Shown here piece after piece: positions 31,263-36,627 of a stretch of 36,627 nt of DNA. Source of the DNA: a virus. The notes beneath the pieces are model-generated. The model saw only the letters and a list, made by a program, of their open reading frames with translations. It made no database searches and was not told the origin of the DNA. Location: IMG/VR virus record IMGVR_UViG_3300046002_000666, positions 1 through 36,627 of that record, one strand, 5' to 3'. Position numbers and translations under genes: made by a program. The number at the start of each line of letters is the position of its first letter. Positions within the stretch are counted from its first letter, which is position 1.

Positions 31263-31907
31263 TTAAGCTCCACCACCATCATAAGTTGGAGTATCTGCTG
31301 CGGCAGTGGCTGGAGCAGAGTATGGCTTACCAAAGTCGAACTGACTGTCTGCCAATGACTTAACTTTATACATACCTGTATCGCCTGAGAACCAATACTG
31401 TTGATCACCATCATTAGTTCTTCGCCCACTGTATTTCTTTTCCATGATAGCATGAATAGAGCTGCATTGAATACCAATGGCATTGCTAACCAATTTGTTT
31501 TCTTGATCCCAGTTTTCATTTAATGAATAGTTAGAAACATATCCACTGTATCGCAAATATACCTGAGTAGGATCGTAGTATCCGCTTGAAATATCAAAGA
31601 ATGCACGATAGATTTTAATAGCACTGCCTTTTAAATTGCTGTTTAGTACTATGCTCATATAGTTAGGACTGCCATCATCAGGTGGAATGCCACTAAGTGT
31701 AATCGAAATCTGATTGTTGGTAATTCTTAGATCATCCTGAATTTCACTCATGGACATAAAGTGACCTAACTGAGTGTAGGCATTACCATTATAGGTAATA
31801 GGTGCATAAGCATTGCTTAATCGATATGTAGTTGTATTAACTGTGATATCAATCAGCAAACAATGCTTGATGTTGGTCGCCGTTACTGCGGGAATTACAT
31901 TGGCCAT
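31263..31907 (-). CDS. Minor tail protein, probable tail-tip/hub component (version B)
   Basis: 214 residues. Conserved with 2884-3534 through HCLLIDITVNTTTYRLSNA, YTQLGHFMSMSEIQDDLR and GIPPDDGSPNYMSIVLNS, diverging near the C-terminus (ATAAADTPTYDGGGA). One-base overlap with the upstream stop at 31907; the GNAT gene follows after two bases, whereas in version A those genes overlap. Confidence 0.65.
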   Translation of the reverse strand: MANVIPAVTATNIKHCLLIDITVNTTTYRLSNAYAPITYNGNAYTQLGHFMSMSEIQDDLRITNNQISITLSGIPPDDGSPNYMSIVLNSNLKGSAIKIYRAFFDISSGYYDPTQVYLRYSGYVSNYSLNENWDQENKLVSNAIGIQCSSIHAIMEKKYSGRRTNDGDQQYWFSGDTGMYKVKSLADSQFDFGKPYSAPATAAADTPTYDGGGA

Positions 31908-32554
31908 TATATAATCTTCTCAATTAATTCAAAGTCACCTGTGTATTGAACTTGTTGCATAGGCACAAGTTGGTATGTGGGCAGTCCACTGATCAATACA
32001 CGCCAGGTGCAACTATTTCCTACTTTCAATCCTTGACTTGTTAGAGTAATTCCTTCACTAGTAATTATAGGTCTATTCAAAGTTACTGAAGTAGTTGTAG
32101 TTGCTCCTCTGACCACTGTATTAACTACAGTATAAGGATAGCGACTATTATTTGGTTGTATTAAATCACCCTTGGCAAATATTACTGTGCTACTGCTAAC
32201 GCTGGGCATACCTGTAATTGTTATTGTGCTGGTGCCCACTGCTTGAATAGTTAGACTATTCAATTGTCCCTGAGTAATACTGCCTAGATAACTGGTGATA
32301 TAATTCATTCCTGAATTGTTGTTTAGACTGATCTCATATTCGGTTGAACGATCGTTAAAGTCAATAACTTCAATGAATCCTCTGCTGGCAGTCCATGGCA
32401 AGCTACCAGGAGGAGTAATCTTAAACTTCCAAGGCTGTGCAGTGCTTCGTTCAGCAGTTTTAATTCGCTGGCTTCGACTGATACTCTGACTAATGATCTT
32501 ACGACGATCTATTTCAATCTGCTGTGCCTTATCTATAATATTTTGTATTGACAT
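31907..32554 (-). CDS. Minor tail protein, distal-tail position (version B)
   Basis: 215 residues, the same length as 3534-4181 and very similar. KITPPGSLPWTASRGFIEVI and QVQYTGDFELIEKII are conserved. It starts on the last base of the tape measure stop. Many differences from version A are silent third-position changes, which supports the frame. No named family recognised. Confidence 0.62.
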   Translation of the reverse strand: MSIQNIIDKAQQIEIDRRKIISQSISRSQRIKTAERSTAQPWKFKITPPGSLPWTASRGFIEVIDFNDRSTEYEISLNNNSGMNYITSYLGSITQGQLNSLTIQAVGTSTITITGMPSVSSSTVIFAKGDLIQPNNSRYPYTVVNTVVRGATTTTSVTLNRPIITSEGITLTSQGLKVGNSCTWRVLISGLPTYQLVPMQQVQYTGDFELIEKII

Positions 32555-35016
32555 TATCTGCTCCTTGTTGGCTGACTACGACGGCCTTGTTCTGTTACTG
32601 CATAGATGAAGCTTGGATCACGTGCAACTAGGCTACGGAAACTACTTGCATCAACTGCCTGTATATTGTAATTAACAACTGTCTGTCCGCCACCCTGAGA
32701 TGATCCAGCACCACCGGCGCTGCCATTTAGAACACTGTTGGGAACAATCTTACCTGCTGATTGTGGAATAAACAATTCAGGACCACGTTCACCAACCATA
32801 ATTGGTGTCTTGCCCATAACTGGTCCACCATTGGCAAATCCAAACAAACTTGTTCCAATGGCAACAATAGCACGCTTGGCAGCAATACGAGCCAAGTCTG
32901 CAATGATACTTTGTGCTAGATCTTTAAAACTTAACTTACCAGTCATAACAAACTTGACCAATGCATCTTCCATGCCATTAGTAAAGTTTTCAAAACTGTT
33001 CTTAATCTGTGCTGAACTGTCTAATGCTTTGTTCTTGTATTCTTCCCAAGCATCCATTAAAGGATTAATATTATTGATTGATTCAATTTGTGCCGCAGCA
33101 ATATCCTTATAGCCTTGTGCAATCTGACCTAATCCATCAGCAAGTTCTTTAGAACGCTCGGGCGTTAATCCATCTTCGCTGTCAAATGCTGCTGAGAAAC
33201 TACGTCCTGCTTCTAACGCTGCCTTACGTGCAGATTCTTGAATGTTGGCAATTTCTTTTTGTAATGGTGTTAGACCTTTTAAACTCTTTTCAAAATTTAG
33301 ATCAACCTTCTTATCATTAATACCTCTCATTATTTCGCCAAGTTGTTGTTGACGAGCAATTTGGTCCTCAATAGATTTTTTCATGTTCTCCATGTCTTGG
33401 AGACGAGCTGCATCTAACTTACGTGCTGTCTGAAGTTTAGTAATATTATAATCTAAACTATCATTATGTGTTTTATAATATTCTTCAACTTTCTTACGTA
33501 ATGTTTCATTAGCACCTATTTGCGCTTCGATGCCTGCTTTATCTTCATCTTTGGCAAACTTTAATTGAAAGCGTAATTTTTCTTGTTGTTGTCCAATATC
33601 TTTTAGTTTAGCAAGACGTTGAACGTTAGCATCATCTTGTGCTTTAATGATTTCAACTTGATCTTCACTAATTACATTCTTCAACTTAGATAATTCAATT
33701 AATCTTGCTTCTAGTGCGATAGATTCAGTCTGACGACTTAATCCAATAGCTAGATTATCAATTTGTTGTCTTAATTCAAGTGAGACTTTGCCGCGGGCTT
33801 CTGCTTGACGGTCAAGTACTTCACGAAGTGCTTGTTCTTTCTTGGCAGCTTCTTCAGCATCTTTCTTGCGCTGATCCATTTCTGCTTGTCCATTGCCTCT
33901 ACCAGCACCACCTCCATTATCACCTTTTATTAAACCAATATACTGTGCAAATATTTTAATCTTTTCAATAGCAGGATCTAACCATCCAAAGATATATTCA
34001 AATGCGGCTCCTGCGGCAAATGCCATAGTTTTCCACATTGGAGTAATAAGTTGTATTAAAGGTGCTAAAGTTTCACCAATTATTGCCGCAACTTGTTTTA
34101 TAACAATCCAGATTCCTCTAAATGTGCTACTTGCTTGTCCTACATTGGTGATCAAAGCACCAAATCCATTGTAGATATTTTTAACAAGATTTACAAAGCC
34201 ACCAGCAGTTGAAATAAGTTCAGCAAAGATAAGAATTAGTACTCTTATTACTTGGATTACTTTAGTGATGACTAATAATGACCCAATAATAACTAAACCT
34301 GCCTTGATAGCATCAAAGAATTTAACAAATCCATCAACACCCACATTGACACTGGCAATAAGTTCAGTAAGTGGCTTGATTGCTTCTAATAAACCAATCT
34401 TAAATTCATTTAGTGTCTTATCAATGTTTTGTTGTGCTGCTGCACCTTTGGCAATAGCATCGGAATATTGTTGACTTTTAGCTGTGGCTTCTGCATAGGC
34501 AGCACCTAATTGACCTGTGGCAACATTGCGGAATTCTTTGCCTAACAACTGTGTAACTAGAACACTGCGCTTGGCACTGTTCTCCATTTTATCTAATCCT
34601 GAAATAGTCTTAGATAAAATATCTTGATTACTCATGTTACGTAGGTCTTCAATGGTAACACCTACATCACGGAATGCTTGTTGCAAACTAGCTGATCCGT
34701 CTGCCGCTTCACCGATACTATTGACTAAACGAAGAATAGCTTTCTGTGCACCATCTGCAGATCCACCACTGGCCATAACTGCATTCTGAAACCCAACAAT
34801 ATTACCAATGGCAATCTCACTGGCATCACTAAGATCACTAATGGCATCAGCAAACTGTAATGCTTGACTGATAACAGCACCTAGGCTAATTGTAGCCAAT
34901 GTGCTTTTAAGTCTTATAAATGTATCATTAAGGCCGCCTACTGACTTTTGTAAATTACTAAGACTACGCTCAGCTTGACTTACATCTACCGTGGCTTTAT
35001 AGTTTAAATCCGCCAT
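32554..35016 (-). CDS. Tail tape measure protein (version B, 820 residues)
   Basis: 76 residues longer than version A. The N-terminal ~200 residues share only general character with it. Residues ~235-350 hold strongly hydrophobic segments (GLVIIGSLLVITKV, VLILIFAELISTAGGF, TMAFAAGAAFEYIFGW) absent from version A; such segments in tape measures can insert into the inner membrane during DNA entry. Charged coiled coil follows (390-560). The C-terminus (FENFTNGMEDALVKFV, FGFANGGPVMGKTP, GERGPELFIPQSAGKI) is nearly identical to version A. The expected tail is near 120 nm by the 0.15 nm per residue rule (inference). Confidence 0.9.
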   Translation of the reverse strand: MADLNYKATVDVSQAERSLSNLQKSVGGLNDTFIRLKSTLATISLGAVISQALQFADAISDLSDASEIAIGNIVGFQNAVMASGGSADGAQKAILRLVNSIGEAADGSASLQQAFRDVGVTIEDLRNMSNQDILSKTISGLDKMENSAKRSVLVTQLLGKEFRNVATGQLGAAYAEATAKSQQYSDAIAKGAAAQQNIDKTLNEFKIGLLEAIKPLTELIASVNVGVDGFVKFFDAIKAGLVIIGSLLVITKVIQVIRVLILIFAELISTAGGFVNLVKNIYNGFGALITNVGQASSTFRGIWIVIKQVAAIIGETLAPLIQLITPMWKTMAFAAGAAFEYIFGWLDPAIEKIKIFAQYIGLIKGDNGGGAGRGNGQAEMDQRKKDAEEAAKKEQALREVLDRQAEARGKVSLELRQQIDNLAIGLSRQTESIALEARLIELSKLKNVISEDQVEIIKAQDDANVQRLAKLKDIGQQQEKLRFQLKFAKDEDKAGIEAQIGANETLRKKVEEYYKTHNDSLDYNITKLQTARKLDAARLQDMENMKKSIEDQIARQQQLGEIMRGINDKKVDLNFEKSLKGLTPLQKEIANIQESARKAALEAGRSFSAAFDSEDGLTPERSKELADGLGQIAQGYKDIAAAQIESINNINPLMDAWEEYKNKALDSSAQIKNSFENFTNGMEDALVKFVMTGKLSFKDLAQSIIADLARIAAKRAIVAIGTSLFGFANGGPVMGKTPIMVGERGPELFIPQSAGKIVPNSVLNGSAGGAGSSQGGGQTVVNYNIQAVDASSFRSLVARDPSFIYAVTEQGRRSQPTRSR

Positions 35017-35017
35017 A

Positions 35018-35314
35018 TTATTTCTTTCCTAAAATTGCATCAAGACGTTTCTTGATATATGCTTCTGTGGGATTGCTCATACCATCTGGTGCTTGACGAC
35101 TGTATCCATCATCTAATCTTTGTGCATAAGGATACGCTCCGACAATTGTATCTTTACTTAGAAAAGTATGAGACCGTGCATAGCCAGTCTTAATTGGTGT
35201 ATGAGCCTTGAAGAATATGAAAGCATCCTTGGGAACAGAAGCCAATTGCTTCTGCTTAACCTTAGTTGATGGAGTAATCTTATCATCTATGGTGATTTTA
35301 AAATTTAAACTCAT
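35018..35314 (-). CDS. HK97 gp10-like small structural protein (version B)
   Basis: 98 residues. HTPIKTGYARSHTFLSKDTI and YPYAQRLDDGYSRQAPDGM match the gp10-like pattern better than version A (P-x-K-TG-x-AR, then YA-x-LD-x-GYS). The first ~35 residues are unrelated to version A. ATG overlaps the frameshifted chaperone stop (ATGA). The stop is directly followed by the tape measure start. Confidence 0.62.
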   Translation of the reverse strand: MSLNFKITIDDKITPSTKVKQKQLASVPKDAFIFFKAHTPIKTGYARSHTFLSKDTIVGAYPYAQRLDDGYSRQAPDGMSNPTEAYIKKRLDAILGKK

Positions 35315-35843
35315 GCTCTTTCCTTTATCTTCAATAACTCTTCTGTTGAAATATCAGGAATATAACCTTCTTTACTTGATTGCTGCATATGGTTCTCTAA
35401 TGTCATCGACGAGTCCATAATAACCAAATCAAAGGTTGTTGCCCTTGTGATTATTTCACTGGGCAACAAACTATAGCGTTGCCCCATTCTGTCTAGTGTG
35501 ATAATTAAACCACTTTCTAGACTGTTAGGATCTATAGCCTCCTGCGTTACTTTCCCAATGTTTCAACAACCTTACCAATGACCCTTGTCATTACTGCTGT
35601 TGGCAACATTAATCCATCTTTAATAACCGATTGTCCTTCTTCATCAAGAACCATTTCATTTACTGCTTGGATGAGTTCGCCCATATTATCTGTTCCCATT
35701 TGTGCAAGTCTAATATATTTGTCCATAGGTTGGCGATCCCAGATCCAAAACTCAAGGCTTTCTCCGAACTCTTTAACGGTGTCTTCGTCATTAAGTTCAA
35801 TCTTGATTAATTGGGGTTTTGCGGCTAATTGTGTAAGTTTCAT
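35311..35843 (-). CDS. Tail assembly chaperone, long form made by -1 frameshift (G-T type, version B)
   Basis: The zero frame ends right after the slip site (AAG-TAA). A -1 slip on GGGAAAG at 35550-35556 opens 79 further codons to the stop at 35311, total 177 residues, the same length as version A. The extension contains LLPSEIITRATTFDLVIMD, conserved with the version A extension, and ends in an acidic/basic helix. Two independent open -1 frames with one shared motif make this a strong call. By family it links the short chaperone to the tape measure. Confidence 0.85.
35547..35843 (-). CDS. Tail assembly chaperone, short form (gpG-like, version B)
   Basis: 98 residues: MKLTQLAAKPQLIKIELNDE, then SLEFWIWDRQPMDKYIRLAQ. 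The pattern of version A is kept (KPQL near residue 9, EFGESLEFW against NYGEAVKFW). The stop codon TAA comes directly after the slippery AAG codon, so the short form has no extra tail. AAAAGGAA lies upstream of ATG. Confidence 0.8.
   Translation of the reverse strand: MKLTQLAAKPQLIKIELNDEDTVKEFGESLEFWIWDRQPMDKYIRLAQMGTDNMGELIQAVNEMVLDEEGQSVIKDGLMLPTAVMTRVIGKVVETLGK
35550..35556 (-). promoter_or_regulatory. -1 programmed frameshift slippery site GGGAAAG (version B)
   Basis: Reads G-GGA-AAG followed at once by the zero-frame stop TAA. A stop in the A-site just after the slip codon may affect slippage efficiency (inference). Same heptamer as at 6923-6929. Confidence 0.85.
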
Positions 35844-35845
35844 CT

Positions 35846-36013
35846 TTATTCCTTTTTATCTTTAATAATGTGTAAGACTGCTAATGCAAATCTTAAACGT
35901 GAGTTAATCTTGTCAAGATCGCCCTGTGCGTTCTTAACTTCAGCAAGAGACTTAGCAATCTCTGCTTCTAAACTTTTTATCAGATCCTCTTCCGAGTGGT
36001 CTCGTAGATCCAT
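35846..36013 (-). CDS. Small conserved coiled-coil protein (version B)
   Basis: 55 residues: MDLRDHSEEDLIKSLEAEIA, ending ALAVLHIIKDKKE. It is almost identical in the middle to 7232-7393, with silent changes in between. GGAG stands before ATG. Its stop is two bases before the chaperone start. Function unknown; the tight pairing with the chaperone in both versions suggests an assembly role. Confidence 0.8.
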   Translation of the reverse strand: MDLRDHSEEDLIKSLEAEIAKSLAEVKNAQGDLDKINSRLRFALAVLHIIKDKKE

Positions 36014-36040
36014 GTTAATCTCCTAGCGAATGTATTTACT

Positions 36041-36076
36041 GTAAAAGAAAAAAGGCCCTATTAAAGAGCCCTTTTT
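36041..36076 (-). terminator. Rho-independent terminator after the tail tube gene (version B)
   Basis: Minus-strand AAAAAGG..CCTTTTT with an inner GCTCT/AGGGC pairing and one bulge, followed by a T-rich TTTCTTTT tract. The position matches 7421-7451 but the stem sequence differs, so the structure rather than the sequence is conserved. Confidence 0.75.
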
Positions 36077-36096
36077 CAGTCGTCAATTATTTCTAA

Positions 36097-36552
36097 TTAA
36101 ACTGAGCTTGCAGTTAGGTCACCGTTCACAGAGATTGTGATTGGAGATACCCATACAGGCGCAGTTGGGTTGACAGTAGGTGCTAGGTTGGTAATGAAAC
36201 CACTTCCAGACACATACTTGGCACCAGATCCACGACCATTGAAGTATACACGGAAGTAAACTTCAGTAGCGTCATTACTCAAGTCAAACAATCCAGGCAC
36301 GCCATTTGTAGCTGCGAAGAATGTAGCTGAGTCTAACACTAGGTTAGCACTGATGCTGTTTGTAGCAGGTGTTGAAACTGCTAATTGTGCAAATGTATCC
36401 AACTGAGTCCAGTTGAATACGCCCGCTGCGTTGTTGATAGTGACATCCTGTAGTGCTGGGATGATGTAACCAGAACTGGTAGTAGCAATACTAGCAGTAG
36501 AGATTTGGATCACAGCATTTTGTGTAGGAGCACTGACGTTAATGTAAGCCAT
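36097..36552 (-). CDS. Major tail tube protein (version B)
   Basis: 151 residues, about seven substitutions from version A (for example I for L at residue 17 and ASSV for AGTV at the end). Same ribosome-binding site and context. The near-identity compared with the diverged tape measure shows that the tube is conserved between the two versions. It is followed by its own terminator. Confidence 0.82.
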   Translation of the reverse strand: MAYINVSAPTQNAVIQISTASIATTSSGYIIPALQDVTINNAAGVFNWTQLDTFAQLAVSTPATNSISANLVLDSATFFAATNGVPGLFDLSNDATEVYFRVYFNGRGSGAKYVSGSGFITNLAPTVNPTAPVWVSPITISVNGDLTASSV

Positions 36553-36627
36553 CGCTTTTTCCTTTATTATGTTGTTGCTTGATTTAGTCTAAACTCAAAG
36601 GTGTAGATCAATACATCTTCTTGCTTA
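36509..36627. repeat. 119-base exact repeat of 7892-8010 at the window end
   Basis: The last 119 bases equal 7892-8010; the first mismatch going left is at 36508/7891. It covers the start of the tail tube gene and the end of the tail terminator gene. With the 126-base repeat at the other end it shows that both ends of the window stop where the two tail versions rejoin common sequence. Confidence 0.95.
36567..36627 (-). CDS. Tail terminator protein, C-terminal fragment (partial, window end)
   Basis: The last 20 residues and stop of the protein at 7950-8348 (ending EFRLNQATT), identical in sequence, with the frame running off the right end. It is a contig end, not a truncated gene. Confidence 0.85.
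   Translation of the reverse strand, partial: KQEDVLIYTFEFRLNQATT

Noticed and set aside
32738-33112. Plus-strand frames opposite the tape measure C-termini (also 4359-4772)
   Set aside because: They recur in both copies only because the sense protein is conserved; they have no ribosome-binding sites and follow codon-position shadowing.

Overview
The window is tailed double-stranded DNA bacteriophage (Caudoviricetes, siphovirus-type with a lambda-like tail cassette). Every supportable gene is on the minus strand, genes are tightly packed and often overlap by 1-4 bases, base composition is AT-rich, and start codons mostly follow AGGAG/AAGGA ribosome-binding sites. Consensus sigma70-type promoters and a lipobox protein suggest a Gram-negative host. 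I cannot name the host; the protein styles resemble uncultured marine phages. No integrase, repressor, DNA polymerase, helicase, primase or recognisable endolysin is visible.

Layout in transcription order (high to low coordinates). 28904-24642: a giant Ig-like tail fibre, closed by a double hairpin terminator. 24538-19879: accessory fibre genes, including a stand-alone paralogue of the giant fibre's N-terminus, a NUMOD3-type mini-ORF, a collagen-repeat fibre and a LamG-like protein. 19879-19304: a coiled-coil/one-membrane-segment protein that may be a holin, and a small CxxC protein. 19301-18570: about 0.75 kb without a credible protein gene, holding a terminator, a promoter and a large structured RNA with a group I intron-like core. 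18420-14672: about a dozen small early-type genes, two of them HNH-like; two tiny transcription units in this stretch start from perfect TTGACA-N17-TATAAT promoters. 14444-7950: small terminase, large terminase, portal, scaffold, major capsid protein, adaptor and tail terminator. 7935-532: tail tube, a small coiled-coil protein, tail-assembly chaperone with a -1 frameshift, tape measure, tail-tip proteins, a GNAT acetyltransferase and a J-like tip protein.

The first ~8.0 kb and the last ~8.2 kb are two diverged versions of the same tail module. The window starts in a 126-base stretch identical to 28383-28508 and ends in a 119-base stretch identical to 7892-8010, so either version closes a circle of about 28.4-28.6 kb with the single-copy 20.4 kb core. 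The simplest reading is one circularly permuted ~28.4 kb phage genome co-assembled from two strains with different tail modules; a real duplication is the alternative. The pair acts as a natural comparative alignment: it confirms the tail gene calls, the GGGAAAG frameshift site and two short genes, and shows that the tape-measure N-terminus is exchanged while its C-terminus is conserved.

Most notable are the group I-like RNA with its own promoter, the strain-variant tail module, the conserved frameshift, a cysteine-cluster tail on the portal protein, and a conserved acetyltransferase inside the tail operon.
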